Assembly: GCF_028769735.1 (NCBI RefSeq)
Contig: NC_088200.1
Span: 72,826,046 to 72,890,045 of the forward strand
Reading direction: 5' to 3'
Source of the DNA: Zonotrichia leucophrys gambelii
Lineage: Eukaryota; Chordata; Aves; Passeriformes; Passerellidae
Length of the DNA: 64,000 bases
In this document: one piece after another, positions 47,828 through 61,015 of the stretch
How the letters are laid out: every line of letters starts with the position of its first letter
Position numbering within the stretch: position 1 is the first letter of the stretch
Made by a program: the position numbers and the translations under genes
The notes under the pieces: generated by a model
Seen by the model: the letters and a program-made list of their open reading frames with translations, nothing else
What the model was told of the DNA's origin: nothing
Database searches by the model: none

Positions 47828-48645
47828 GGGCATCCACCTTGAGAGAGGCAGAGTGCTGGGGAATTGCTGCTTCTCTTCCCACTGCTTGGGTATCCATGAG
47901 AGGATATCCATCACAGTGGAAGGTGTTAATTATCCCATTCTCCAGCACCTTTGGGGAGAGGGAAGCTTCCAAAGGCCTTGAAGCAAATCAAGCAGGCAAA
48001 TTGGTTTTGATACCCTTTAACTTAAGGTCTCTTACCGTTCTTCTGGAATCTCTCATTCAACAGGCACTAATAATTCCCATCCACAGAACTAAGTTATTAC
48101 TTTAATACTTTTTGCAATTAGAGCATAAATTTTGTGAACCACAATACTAATTACTCTCACAATTCAAGCATTTACTTTTAACCCAGCTAGCATGTCCAGT
48201 ATTGGAATGAATCAAATAAAGTTAGTGATGGAAATGGTAATTCACTTCTCCCCTGTACAATTCTCAGGCTAAGGTCAGAATACAAAAACAGTCTTGATCT
48301 TTCTGCCTGAAGGAGATGTTTTATTCAGGCAGTGCTTAAAACCAGTGATATAAACGTTGTCTTACTTCTTAATTCAGTGTTATTCTTTGTACATTTCTTG
48401 GATCATTTGGGTTTTTCCAAACTTTACCACTCAGTCCCCATTGGAAAGTCAGTGCAAATCCCTGGAGGCAGGTGGCTTTCAGCAGCATGAGATCACAGCT
48501 CCCAGCACTTTTCCCTGGAGAGGAGCAGCCCCTGGCATGCCCTGGATGCTGTTTTGGTGCCAGCCCCTGGAACCTTCTCTGGGCTGTGCCTGGCAATGCC
48601 CAGTGGCGTTTCCAGCAGCAGTGACCAATTTCACAATGCCTGACG
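47828..48645. other. Unique sequence between two opposed LTRs
   Basis: About 818 bp without a recognisable gene or repeat. It would form the loop if the flanking LTRs paired. Confidence 0.5.
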
Positions 48646-49028
48646 TGTCACAGGCATCTTTTATGGAAAAATCCTTTCCTTGGGATTTTTCCTCCTGAGA
48701 AGCTGAGAGGCATCAGGAACAAAATGCGAACAATGGTTATCTGCTGCTGTGGAAAGCAACAGGTGCATCTGTGATTGGTCTTGTGTGGTTGTTTCTAATT
48801 AATGGCCAATCACAGTCAGCTGGCTCAGACGCTGTCTGAGCCACAAACCTTTGTTATCATTCTTGGCTATTCTATTCTTAGCCAGCCTTCTGATGAAATC
48901 CTTTCTTCTATTCTTTTAGTATAGTTTCAATGTAATATATATCATAAAATAACAAATCAGCCTTCTGAAACACGGAGTCAGATCCTCGTCTCTTCCCTCA
49001 TCCTCAGACCCCTGTGAACACGGTCACA
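48646..49028 (+). mobile_element. Solo ERV LTR, ~383 bp, opposite orientation
   Basis: Fourth copy, in reverse complement to the other three: TGTCACAGGCATCTTTTATG, TTTCCTCCTGAGAAGCTGAG, AATTAATGGCCAATCACAGT, CTTCTGATGAAATCCTTTCT, TAGTATAGTTTCAATG, then CTGTGAACACGGTCACA. Flanking bases CCTGACG and CCTGGTG agree at only five of seven positions, so the target-site duplication is either decayed or was lost. In this orientation the element reads as U3 with CCAAT boxes, then a TATA-like stretch; the AATAAA of other copies is AACAAA here (about 48951). Confidence 0.9.
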
Positions 49029-52000
49029 CCTGGTGCACATCTGCTCACAGGAGTCACCAGAGGAGAGCCGAGCAGAAAAGCAACAGATGGGGCTGTTCAG
49101 GAAAAGGAATGTTTCCCAGCAAGAGCCATCAGAAATATTTATTTTATGAGCAAAGATTATTAGCTTTAATTTTTTTATGGAGGAAAAAAAACAACAAAAA
49201 AAAAGCAAACAGAGAAATATTGTTTTGCTGTGTAACTGTTTCAGATTAGTCTGTTGTGATGAATGTGTGATGAATAAATACCTGGAACCAGGCTGGCCTG
49301 ACAAGGGAAGGTTCCTGAGTGCTGACCATTGGGGATTTGATGAAAATGGGAGCAGAATGTATTTAAAGGTAATAACAATGTGAAAGTGGAATTTCATCCT
49401 TCCAGGCCTGCTGGCTGAGAGATCTGCTCATTCACACTTTCAAATCAGAGCACTTTTTGTATATTCACACCCCTTTTGTTTTGATTTCTGTGCCTCGTTC
49501 TCTGAGCAGTATTGCTGACAGCAGCATCAAAAATCCCAGTTGTGTGGGGGTTTCAGTAAAACACCAGTCCACATCCAGAAATCCTCTCCCAAAAGGGCTG
49601 GGAGCATGCCTCAGCTCATTTGAAAACAGAAATTCATGGTGTTACACACAAGCTGCCATCAAAGTAGGCTAGATACCAAATATCAGGACATGTTTATAAA
49701 CAAATTACAGAGGAACAAAAAAAAAAAAAAAAAGAAAGAAAGAAAAAGAAAAATAAGAAAGGAAAAAAAAAAAGAAAAAGATATATGAATGAAATACATG
49801 ACCATTTGAAAGCAAATGAAAGGACAAAGTTCTTCTAGCAATTGATCTCCAGAGAAACCATTTAGGGATGATAACAACCCTTCACCTTCTTTCTTTAGCT
49901 GTTTTTTTTCCCTTCCCCTCTTTGCAGCCTTGAATCTGATGTGAGGAGCTGGTCTGAGTTCTGTAGTCATAGGCTCATTGCCAAAACAAGCAAGCAGTAT
50001 GTTCACAAGATGTTATAATCAGCTGCAACAAGCAACCAATTTTTCTTGCAGCAATTGGACCTAACAGAGGGTGAGGATATGACTTACTTTGTTCCTCCTT
50101 ATTTGTTTTTTAGCATTCTTTTTTTCCTCCTTTGTTTTTCTTCTGTGAAAATATATTCCATGCACTGCTAAAAGCTGAATATTCCTTTTATTCCCCCCCC
50201 CAAATTGATTTATATATAAGGACAGTTTAGTAAAAAATACCTATACTTCTTGAGACCACGTGCTACAGAAAAGTCTGCTTGGATCTGAACTGTGAAAAGT
50301 TCTTTATGAGATGAAGATTTTTCTACTTGATAAATCCCAACTTTGGGTCATATTTCATGTAGTAGCCTCTGGAGGACTCATTCAGCCTCAAAGGTGATGA
50401 CAGAAGTCACGTGGCTACCACTAAAAAACAAGAGAAAATGAAAACAAAACCCAAGTTTGAAGGGAATTTAATAGTCCATCAGATAACGAGGTCCTACATC
50501 TGTGTGTGGTCCTGTGCCACGGAAGAGCCCAAAGTTTGACCCCTGGTATCTTAAAGGATTTCAAATGAAAACAGGCAGGAGAGAAATTCACAGAGAAGCA
50601 GACAGACATGGAGATTTGCAGCTTCTTTCGGGGGAACTAAATCTGCTTAAAACTTCTTGCGACGCCTCTGTTTGGTCTCAGAATTTTTTACCTTATTCTT
50701 GCATATGAATATTCTTGCATACCCAAAACTCAACCTCACTTCTTCTGTGGAGATACATCTAAACTGGAGAGGAACCACTGCTAGAAAAAATGAGAGATGC
50801 AACCCCTCAGTGATACTGTGGGTTCTGCTGCATTTGAAGCTTCTGATCTGAGTGTTCTTCCACCTTTTTTTTTTTTTTTTTTGAGGGTCCCTTAATGCCA
50901 CCCTTCACAACAGCTTCGTCTTGCCTGCTCCACATGAGCCTTCTATCCAAATATTTGTGCTTGGCCTTTCTGAATTCCCTTTTTCCATGAAAAAAGAAGG
51001 CCACAGGAAAAGAGAAAAGCTTTTCATGCGGGTTTCTGCTGCTCAGGACATGGCCCTGGTGCCAGGATGTGAGTGGCACAGCTTGCTCTCCCAACAAACT
51101 CAAGGAAAATCAGGTTTTACCACCTTCCTGCTCATTCTTTATTGAATTCACTTGTTTGCTTGGACAAGAAAGAGTCATTGATCTCTTCTGTGTGCAATAG
51201 TACGAGGACTTGGTTTTATTCCAGACCTCAAGCCACAGAAAAATCCAAACACTGAGAGTGCCCAAGACCTTACAGAGTGAAGATTTATATATAACCCTAT
51301 ATTTACTATTTCAGACACACAGCGCTCCAGAGTTGGTTTCTCCTCCAGCTCGGATCAGTCTTTAACTTGAACAGGGTTTTCAAAGAGCCTGGCTCCTGGC
51401 CTAATGCTAGTCCAGGGGAAATGAGATGATCACAGTGGTAATAATTTGTATGTTGGGCTTTAAGTCAGATGTGGTTGTTCTATTCTCAGTTTATCTCTCC
51501 ATATGGACTTTCAAAGAGGAGAAAGCAGCGTGGTAACAATTTACTTGAAAAGGCCACTGATTTCTTAGTCAGAAGTTTTAAGGGGATTGTTCAGCTTTCA
51601 TTTAAATGTTAAAAAAAAAATTTAAAAATTGCCAAGCAGTGTAATATTAATCACCTCTGACTGGATGTTGTATTGGTGGTGTAGCCAGGCACATGCTTGT
51701 GTTTCAAAGCCCAGTTTTCTTTCAATTCCCTTTTGATTGCATAAGTCGGGGCCAATCCCCACTGAGGCTGTGCTGGCAGGAGCAGTCTTTTCAGGGAAAT
51801 TACCCATTCTGTGTGACATGGAAATGCTTTTGCCAGGTGAATTTTCACACAGCCCTCACCCATCCTGTGCCCAGTGCTGAGCCCAGCTCAGAGGGAGGAT
51901 GAGCTGGGATGTGGGATGGGGCTGGGACAGTGGAAGGAGATCCAGATTTATTCCAAGTTCTGCAGGGAGGAGTTTATCTGCTTTTAAAGGAGAAGAAAGG

Positions 52001-52142
52001 ACCTTGTCCTTTCTTTTTTTTTTTGAGTGTGATTTGTCACACTCAATTCTTTGTAGTGATGATGTGGTTCGAGTGCAGTGGGATGTACTTTTGTTGGCTT
52101 TTCCAACACAGGGAGTTGCTGTGTTGCTCCATTTTAGCCTGT
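49029..52142. other. Unique non-coding sequence
   Basis: No gene recognised. Includes an 18-T run at 50865-50882 and the A-rich run listed next. The 139-codon - strand frames at 48978-49397 and 51856-52275 overlap LTR or CR1 sequence and have no domain. Confidence 0.4.
49717..49780. repeat. Poly-A / AAAG-rich microsatellite
   Basis: About 18 A, then AAAG and AAAAAG units with interruptions (AAATAAG, GGAAAA). Pure purine on the + strand except for one T. Confidence 0.85.
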
Positions 52143-52207
52143 GAATCACAGAATATTCTGGCTTGGGAGTTGAGAAGGGGCCCAGAGGGATCATCAGGTC
52201 CAATTCT
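52143..52207 (-). mobile_element. CR1 LINE 3' end fragment
   Basis: GAATCACAGAATATTCTGGC followed by TTGAGAAGGGGCCCAGAGGG and ATCATCAGGTCCAATTCTG is the reverse complement of a CR1 3' end. Only about 65 bp is recognisable, so it is a heavily truncated copy. It belongs to another CR1 subfamily than the three + strand copies in the window. Confidence 0.72.
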
Positions 52208-55200
52208 GAAGTGAGTGGCCCACACCATGCTGTGACCAGCTCAGGCAACATGAAAGACCTTGAAAGAGAAACCAAGAGGAACTGATCAATTCAGACACAG
52301 CAATTCACTCACTTACACCTCACTTTTGATTTTCAGCCATGGAAACACATTCAACTGACAGAATTGACCAAAATTCCTTTTTAGTTTCCCTGATCAAGAA
52401 ATTTAATAAAATGGTAATTCTGATTTATTTTCTTCTCCCCAAAATTTACTTAGTCTCCACATCTTCTGTATTCACTTTCCACATGCACATAAGAATCAGC
52501 TTTACAGTCACAAGCAGGCATGGAAGTTTTTGCAAGGTCTAAGCCTGCATGAAGTTTAACAATATTTTAAAAAAGATCCTAATCAAACACTGGTTTCACC
52601 TTTTTGTGGATAATCATTTTTTTCTAGAATGATTATTTATTCTAGAATTATTTCTATTTCACCCTCAGTCTTAGAAACTATTTCATATCTGGAAGTCATT
52701 TCCTCACTTTGTAATTATGTTTCCAGATGAATTCTTGAGACTCTTTTAAAATTCATTATTTTCTTTTTTTTTTTTTTTAATTTGGATATCCCTAATAATA
52801 AAAATCAGGAAGCAGTTTTTAAATATATTCAGCATCCAACTTTTTCTTTGTCACATGGATTTTATACGGAACAGAAATTGCTGCTCCACAAAGATCTCTG
52901 CTGACTGCTGTGGTTATTTGCTACCATATTGATGAGATAAAAATACAAGCACATTCAGACAGCATAAAAATGATTCTGAAAAAGTGTAGTGATGACTTTG
53001 CCCCATGTTGTGGTTCACTGAACAGATGCACTGGGGTCCTCTCAATGAGAGGGTTTCTCCCCCACTTTAGTGAAGGTACAAATCCCAGAAATCAGATTTC
53101 CTGTGAAGGAACACCTGAAATGGCTTTGGGGATCCCTCCCTTTAGCACCAGGAGCACAGTTCTGACCCAACAAGTAACAGCAGCCAGAGAAGCTCATTAG
53201 GGAAGGCAATTTATGCAAAACATGTTTTCACTTTCCATCCCTGAAACCAAATCACATCCATGGGTTTAGTACTTTAAAGTACTAAAAAATAGTGGCGGTT
53301 TTATTTTTGCTTTTTGGTGGATGGCATAATGTTCTGATTTAGTCAGGGAAAAACCTATATATTAAATGCAAATGCAGAGAATATGAAGGAGAGTGGATCA
53401 AACCCATGCTGGTTTTAAAGCTCATTTATGGATGCATAAAAACATATATGTCTTATGCATATACTTCATAAAAATCTCCTTCCTCCTCTCTTTGGCTTAG
53501 TTTTCCATACCTTTGTCTCCAAGTCTTTGAAGTTTTGTCCAGATTAAAGCAAATATGAGATTAAACAGACCTGGTGCTACAAGAACCTTGGATGCTGGAT
53601 TGTTTCATTAAAAAATATAATCATTAGGGGGTTCAACCCTTGAGCAAATCACTGATCTATTGCAATAGAAATTCATTTCAGCTAATCTAGCTGTTCTCTG
53701 AGCTTTGCTGTTTTTTCATCTCGTTCAGTGGAAAAAAAAAAAAAAGAAAATAAATGGAGGAATATATTTTCTTCTGCATATCAACTGAGGAAGAAGATGA
53801 TTGCACCTGTCTCTAAGCTTCATGGATAGCTCCTTTTTCTGATTGAATCCTATAATTTAAAGAAATTGGCTACTAGCCCCTTGAATGGTCTGTCTTCCAA
53901 AACTTTTTATTCTCTTATAGAAGTTACTAAATGTGACAGAACAATATAACCTAGAAGAAGTGAGGCTGGTGCTGATAATTTACAGGCAGTAAAGACTCTG
54001 AACCAAAACCCAGTAAAAAAAAGATTTTCTACCCCCACTACCTGACATTCTCTGACAAAATCCTATCAAGGAAGCAGCTGCCAATCTCTTTAACACAACC
54101 TCAGATTTATTTCAGTACTTTGGCTGAATAATTTCAGACAAATCCTGCACCTTGCAACTAATTTATTTTATGTTTGTCACTGGTGACATGTAAGTAACAG
54201 ATCATGTGTGGATAAGTGGATAAAATTACTACCCATTTTCATTCCATTTACAAAGCTCAGTGGAAGTTGTGAAAGGTGTTAATTTTGGAGGTACCCTGGG
54301 GATTCTTTTAGGGTTTTGCAGGACATTTGCACCTTTGCACTAGCGGCAGGAGATGGAGGGCAGGACATGGCTTTGTGTGACAGCAAACCAACAGCTGCCA
54401 CTTTCTGTGAAGGAGTGCAAGTGCTTGAAGGTTTCATTTTTCATTAGTGGGTACTCATTAAAATATCAAGAATGCTTTAAAATTAAAAAGGAGCTCAAAA
54501 AATTTAGCAATTTGCTTTCAACTGTGGACTGAACTCCAAACCTCTCCTTTAAACTGAGTAGATCAGGAGTCTTCCTCAGTCTGGAGACACCAGTGACTCA
54601 GAATGTTGCTTTGATCCCAAAACACAGGAAACAAAGGTGGGAGGAAGTGTTTTGCTCTTGTACTTCTTGTTTCCTAACCTGCCCGGGACTAGGAAATACG
54701 GGAAGGGGTGTAGTGATAACAGATGCTTTAACAAGTCTGCAAAAGCTGCTCCCTCCTTTCAGGAGTTTTCCCCTCCCTCCATCTCTTGACTCTTTACGCA
54801 CCTGGCAAGTTATTCCATCTCTCCACAGGCCCATTAGGCTCTGTAATACCTGAAATTCATCACACTTGGCCAGCTCATGGAGTTATCTGATGAAACAAAC
54901 TCTACGTGCTGAAATGCGGGGAGAGGAGGCTTCCAGCGTGAGGCTGAGCAATATAAGATCATGAAAAAAGGAAAACACATTTGTTGGCAAGGATCAGGTG
55001 GCTGTGACATAGGAAAGGAATGAAGCATTGTAGCTGTCCAGTTTTGTGCTGTTTACCATAATGATAGTCTCTGGACAGACACTTAGCTTTATTGAAAATT
55101 TTGGCATGATTTTTCCAGTGACCACAATCTGAATAATGTCTTCTCTTATTGCTGCAATGACATGCAGAATTCACAGCTAATGCCTGCGATTTGTTATCAT

Positions 55201-58200
55201 CTGGGTGGATCTGGAGGTTTCTGAGCCTTCTCCTATCTACAATTCATTTTTCCCATTGCAACAATCTCAATCCTCCCAAACACAAACAGTTTTGCACATA
55301 ATTAATTTCAAGCCCTGGAGTTTACAGGCATCTCACTGTGCACGAAGAGAAGCACAAATGTAATTGTGGGGCTGGACTTGGGCCACTGATTTTTTTGCCT
55401 AAAAATTCACTGACTTGCTGCAGAGGAGCCCAGAGCGTGACCATTTTGGCTGGGAATGTGGGTGGATGTCCCCCAGCCTGCTCTGTCCTGCAGCCTGGAT
55501 TGGGAAATTCCATGTATGATCTGCTAGGAAAGGGTGAGGGGGGATTAGTGTTAGTGGAATCACTCCTGAATATCTGGAGAGCAAAGCCTAGCCCTGATGG
55601 CAAAGTGGCAGGACTGGGGGAGAGCAAAAAACAAGGAGATCTTGGTAGCAGGACCAAGGGCAAAACCAGTTCTTTCTTAACGAATCTTCAAAACAAACAC
55701 AACTCCACCCCAAAAAAACCCACCTAGAAATTAAATTTCTTTGTCTGGGGGAATGATTGTGATGCTGCTTCTTAAAACAGAGGGGAAATAGCACTGAAAT
55801 CCCCCATTTTGTTAAAACACTGTGCTCAGTCTGAAAACTAAAATGAAACCATCTCTCAGAACTCTGTTTAAGCGTGATTTCTCTTCTAGGCCTGCTAGTT
55901 ACAACTGTTTGCACTCGAGTTATTTACCTGGTGTCACTAATCAGATAATCACAATATTTCATAAGGACAAGAAACGAGTCTTAGACCCCACCTAATCCAG
56001 ACAGGTGATGTCAGAGGATGTGGTAATCTCAGGCCATCATCCACCATCCATCTGATTATTCAATTACCCAAGCCTACTACTTTGTCAGCTGGGTTTGTGC
56101 AACGCAGATCAAAACCTACTTGGAAAACAGAATCCGCACCTGATTCAGGGCTGGAGTGTGGAAAATTGGGGATGTGGAAGGTGGATGGAGGATAAATGCA
56201 GGAGAGGGTGGAAGGGTTGTTTGTGCTTGTGTTTGGGCTGCAGGGAAGCTTTTAGATATTCTTCTCTGTCAGGTAAGTCAGGCAGGGATTTCTGCCAAGG
56301 GTGCCACCACTCTGAATGGCTACGGTGCTGTCTCATTCTCAGCAATGGCAAAAATCCCACTAGGAGAAATTCCACTTAACCCAGTCCTCTTCTTATTTGC
56401 TATTTCTTAAAAGGTGGGCAGTTTGCATGTCCAGGGAAGTCCACATTGCATCTGCTTAAATTTAGCTTTCTCCCCACCCTTTCTTTTTTAGCAAAGGACA
56501 CCAACGATGTTATTTTATGTACATTTATAGGAAAATCTACATTGTAGAGCACAAGTATGAAGCTGATCCTGAATCTTCCTTCTGTGCAGTCATAGGACTA
56601 AGAGGTCCAGCCAAAGAAATTGACTGCAAATAGAAAATAGTGTGAGCTCTTCAAGTGAGATTTTTAAGTGAGGTAGAGAAAATGCAGGGATCAGATTGAT
56701 GACTGTTTTTAAGCACCAAATGATTTGAAGAATAAGGAATAATAATAATATTATTAAATCGAGTGATTTGCATCACCATAGTAGTGGGCAGAAGGAATAG
56801 CACTAGCAATGTAATTTTCTGTCTTATGTCTCTAATTGACCTGCTTTTCATTCCTGTAGAGGAGACCTGAGCAACAGGGACTCCTAAATATTCTCAGGTT
56901 TGGGGCAGTCCTCCCAAAGTTAATGGAAATAGAAATTGTGCATCAGTTTTAATGCTCCAGCTCGCAGGGACCAGACCTCTGTTCTCCCTGCACTGCACAG
57001 CTCTGAGAAATTTGCAAAAAGGCACTGAAAGCAGTGATTTCCCAATGTGCTCGGCATTACAGCCTGGGAGTTGCACATCCCCTGCCCATTATCAAAGCTT
57101 TAGCTCTGGGGTTTGCTTTGCATGGAAACTCTCAAATGAAGGAAACCTGAACCACCACCCAGCAATAAATCAGGTTAGGTTTATACATTTTACATGATTA
57201 ATAGCAAAAAAAAAGATTTTCAGTGCAGCCAAAACTGTAATGATTTCTGTTTTACACTCACTGATAAAGCTGACTTGAATCTTCTAGCAGAGGAATATTT
57301 CTTAGCACTTCTCCACAGGAAATATGACAAAACCCCCAAACATTCCACCTAATTTCCAGTAGACACAAAAAAAGGGCCAAGTTTTTCCCAACACTGGGAA
57401 GCTGTAAAGATGATGTAAAAATGATGGTGTAAAAATGATCGGTGCCACTGAAAGCTGCCAGTGCAAGGATGGGATCAGTCATTTCCCCTTCCCAGTTTGT
57501 GCTCTGTGTGTTGGGAATCCATCCCTCTCCTCCCTGTGCTGGACCAGGGAATGGTTCCAGACCAGTCACAGATCCAAGGCTGCCCTGGTACCAGCATGTC
57601 ACCTCATCCTGGAACATTTTTAAACTTGCTAGGATGCTGCTTTTCCTGGAAACCTTGGGAATGTGTCCCAAGAGATTTTGTGAGAGCAGGAGGATGGAAA
57701 ATGTTTGAGGCCTGTTTGAGAAATCCAACAAGGTATCCTGATGAAAGGATCTACTGCTCTGATGCAGGAGGACATTCTCAATACATGAAATCTAGCAGAT
57801 TTCGACCTGTTTATGTTGAAATTATTTCATTGTCTTGAAACTGGCTTCAGTGCCTTATGAAACACTTACAGTAGATGGGTCTTGCCTCAGCCACAAAAAA
57901 TGCATGTAGGCTCAGCTGAGATAACAATACATATTTTCAGATGCTAATTCATGTTTCAGACAGTTCAGACCTGGGCTTTCTGTCAGTCATTACCTCTGCA
58001 GCTGCACCTTTCAAAATTGTACAGCTTGGTAGAAATATAAAAGGAAAAAAAAAAAAGAAGAAATATGGCAACAGCATCTGGATTTTATTTGCTCAGACTA
58101 GTATTATTTCTTCCCCTTTGGTCAATGTTTTACTCTTCTAAACAGGTGAAATTCATAGAAGAAACTAGATCCATGTCCAGATTGTTAAGACATGCTGTAA

Positions 58201-60276
58201 ACTGTAATTAATTGTTTTTTAAATAATAAATAGTTGCATGAAAATGGATACTGAAAAAAAATCCAATGATAAATTGATGTTTGATTTTTTCTCTCCCTAA
58301 CATAACAAATATTTTGTGTATTTTTGTGGCATTTCCATTCAAGCTGCCTTTGGAAAAAATAAAGAAAAATGGTGGGGGAAGGCTACAGAAGAATACTTCT
58401 GCTAAACAAGGTGCTACTAAAATAGTAATAATAATAATAACAGCAATAATAGTAATGCATTCCACAGTTACGATTGCAATGACTGCATTGTTAAGTCCTG
58501 ATATTTTCAGAAAGGAGGAGGAATACAAACGAAATTTCTGGTGGGGCAGAGGGTGATTCTGGCACTGAAAGCATCTGGACTAACCTGAAATCTGAGGACG
58601 AGTTGTTTAAAAACAGAAAAGGAACTGAAGGTTACAGCTCAGCTTCAGAGCTGTTGACTTCTCACAAAGAGCCCTCAGGAACAGACTCAGAAATGAGCTG
58701 CAAACAGCACAATCCCAATTTCTGCTGTTTTCAGAGGGCCGTGGAGCACCTAAGACATGCTCCTGGCACCCCTGTAAATCTCAGAAGGAACCTCTGGATG
58801 TGGCAATCTCAGGCCAGCACCCCCAACCCCACAGTCCCATCAGGTGGGTTCTGAATGAGAATCCCCATGGATTCCCTCCCATGTCCAGCTGGGTTTTCAG
58901 GTATTTCTACACTCGTGTGGATTTTTCTGTGTTTCACTGTTTCTGTGTTTCACAGCTTTTTGTGTCCACTGCGTGTTGTCCTTCCGGGACATCACTGAGA
59001 AGGGTCTGGCTCTGCTTTGCACACTCCCACCACTGACTTTCACACATGATTACACTTTCAGTTCGCATTTCATCCCCTACCAAGACGCAAATTCCGTCTT
59101 TGCTGCTCCTTCAGCAAGCCCCCATCAAAGGAGCAATATCTGAGTGCACTCAGCGGAGGAGCACTTGCAGGAACAGATGGTTTTTATCACCCTGCTCCTG
59201 GCAGGCTTTCACAGCGGGGGTTTTATCTCGTGCACATGCTGGAATACCCCTGTGGATTGGTTTGTGTGGGCACAGCCAGCTGCCAATTCAAACAGTGTGC
59301 AGCAGAAATGCAGAGGTCTTTATCCCAGGAATGGTGAGGAACGTCCCGTGGCAGCCTGTCCCTGGCTTCGTTCCACCAAGATGTTTCCACTCACAGAGTT
59401 AACTGGAAATTAAAAAGTCATGTAATCATATTGTGAGAACAAAGATGATCCAGGTGCTTTAAAGTGCACTTCTGGCAGAGGATATGGTTCTAATAAAGAA
59501 AATTTGGTTTTGTCCAATCACTTATTGTTTTTTTAAATTCACCTTGTCTTTCTTCTTCACAAAAAACAAAAAGTGTAGTTAAAGAATTTTTCTTCTTCCC
59601 TTTTCATCTTGCTAATTTTTGTTTGTTGGTTTGTTGGGTTTTTTCCTTTTGTTTGTTTTCTCATGGTAGGTCTTTCACATGGAAAACCCAGTTTAGATCT
59701 AAGAAAAACTTGAGTCTATGCAGAACAACAGTGAACAGCTCAGCTCCAACAGGTGACTCCTTTATTTTTCCCAGAGGAAGAATCAGCTATATCTAAGAAT
59801 ACAGTTAATTCCCTAGACTGGTCCTCAAAAAAACAAAATTAGTTTAATAGAGTCTCTGACTAATCTCTGCTAAACCACCAATAACTCTCAAAAAGCTGAA
59901 CACCTCCCACTCTGATTTTCTCCTTCCCTTTAATTTGCTGTGAATTGTATTTGCCTTTTTCACATCTTTGTACTCCTTTTGCTTGTTGGAGGCCAAGAAC
60001 AGCAGCACTAACAACTGTTTTTCTCTTCAGCTTGGATGCCCAAACTCTGCTTAGTCTTGGGCATCACAAAAATACTCTGAGCTCATTATGAAATAAACAG
60101 TCAAAATATCTGGGTTTAAACCATCAGCACCCAAAAATTCAGCTTCACAAACCACTCCTACCCAGAAGAATGCTCAATGAATAACACTCATAATTCCAGA
60201 CAATTATCAATTAAAAGCACCAACTGTGGCCTTGTTCATGGGTACCAATGGCCCTCTGCAGGTCACAAATCTGGAA
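52208..60276. other. Unique non-coding sequence
   Basis: No gene or transposon recognised in about 8 kb. Minor low-complexity runs: 15 T at 52764-52778, 14 A at 53732-53745, 12 A at 58045-58056, TAA-rich at 58424-58455, and a T/G-rich run at 59617-59665. The longest frame (157 codons, - strand, 57258-57731) and the 125-129-codon + frames show no domain or splice context. The 55.85-56.11 kb stretch is discussed as a possible conserved element. Confidence 0.45.
58424..58455. repeat. Short TAA-rich run
   Basis: TAATAATAATAATAA with one CAG interruption, then AATAATAG. Confidence 0.65.
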
Positions 60277-60331
60277 ATGTTATGTTATGTTATGTTATGT
60301 TATGTTATGTTATGTTATGTTATGTTATGTT
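60277..60331. repeat. (ATGTT)11 microsatellite
   Basis: Eleven uninterrupted ATGTT units that run directly into the TA-rich tract. In one frame the array gives a Met-Leu-Cys-Tyr-Val repeat, which is not a gene. Confidence 0.95.
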
Positions 60332-60673
60332 ATATATACTTATATATGATATACAATATGTATAATATAATATAATATAATATATAATACCTCATATATA
60401 ATATGATATATATAATATAGAATATATAATATGTGATATATGATATATAATATTATATATACTATAAAATATATAGTATATAGTATATAGTATATAGTAT
60501 ATACTATATAATATATAATATATACTATATGAGATATACTATGTGATATATAATACCTCATATATAATACCTCATATAGGATATAGAATACCTCATATAC
60601 CATATATAATATATCATATATAATGTATATAAATTTTTATAACTACATATATGTGTATATTTATGTGTGTATG

Positions 60674-60706
<33 letters not shown>
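60332..60706. repeat. TA-rich palindromic tract with dispersed ATACCTCATATA word
   Basis: About 375 bp of TATATAATATA-type sequence, with TATAGTATATAG units at about 60473-60505 and a TA dinucleotide run near 60676-60706. The word ATACCTCATATA occurs about four times (60387 and three times in 60553-60602). Many segments are self-complementary, so the tract can fold as hairpins or a cruciform. The Tyr/Ile-rich 87-codon - strand frame is an artefact. Confidence 0.85.
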
Positions 60707-60707
<1 letters not shown>

Positions 60708-60929
60708 AATTGGAAGGACCTCAAGCTTTAATTGCTGCTTCTGTTTTTATATCCACATTGTGCAAAACACATCCAACACATGGCATTTGCAGCTTGTGGC
60801 CAAACTGGGTCACTTTAAAACTAGCACATATTTGTTAAGAACTGTACTGCTTTTAACACAGTTGCACAATAGATTGGGGTTGTTTTTTCCTTTGTTAGTT
60901 AATAGCTTTATTGAAAACATATTTCCATA
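60707..60929. other. Unique non-coding sequence
   Basis: Short unique segment between two low-complexity tracts; nothing recognisable. Confidence 0.4.
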
Positions 60930-61015
60930 GTTAAAAAATAAAAACCCAAACAAAAAACAAACCAACAAACAAAAAAACCCAAGAAAACCCCCAAAACCAA
61001 AAAACAAACCCAAGA
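60930..61015. repeat. A/C-rich low-complexity tract
   Basis: AAAAACCC-, AACAAAC- and AAAACCCCC-like words; the complement of the T/G-rich tracts found elsewhere on the + strand, and the only large one of this polarity in the window. Confidence 0.78.

Noticed and set aside
47448..49028. Paired LTRs as the ends of one provirus
   Set aside because: The two copies are in opposite orientation, the 818 bp between shows no retroviral gene sequence, and the left copy has its own GGGCAT duplication, so they are separate solo LTRs.
56262..56280. Perfect donor consensus CAG|GTAAGT at 56270-56278
   Set aside because: No convincing acceptor or coding segment lies upstream. Single perfect donors are common by chance.
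57258..57731. 157-codon frame on the - strand, the longest non-repetitive frame in the window
   Set aside because: No recognisable domain, and other frames on the opposite strand are equally open over the same bases. A length of this kind is expected by chance in 64 kb.
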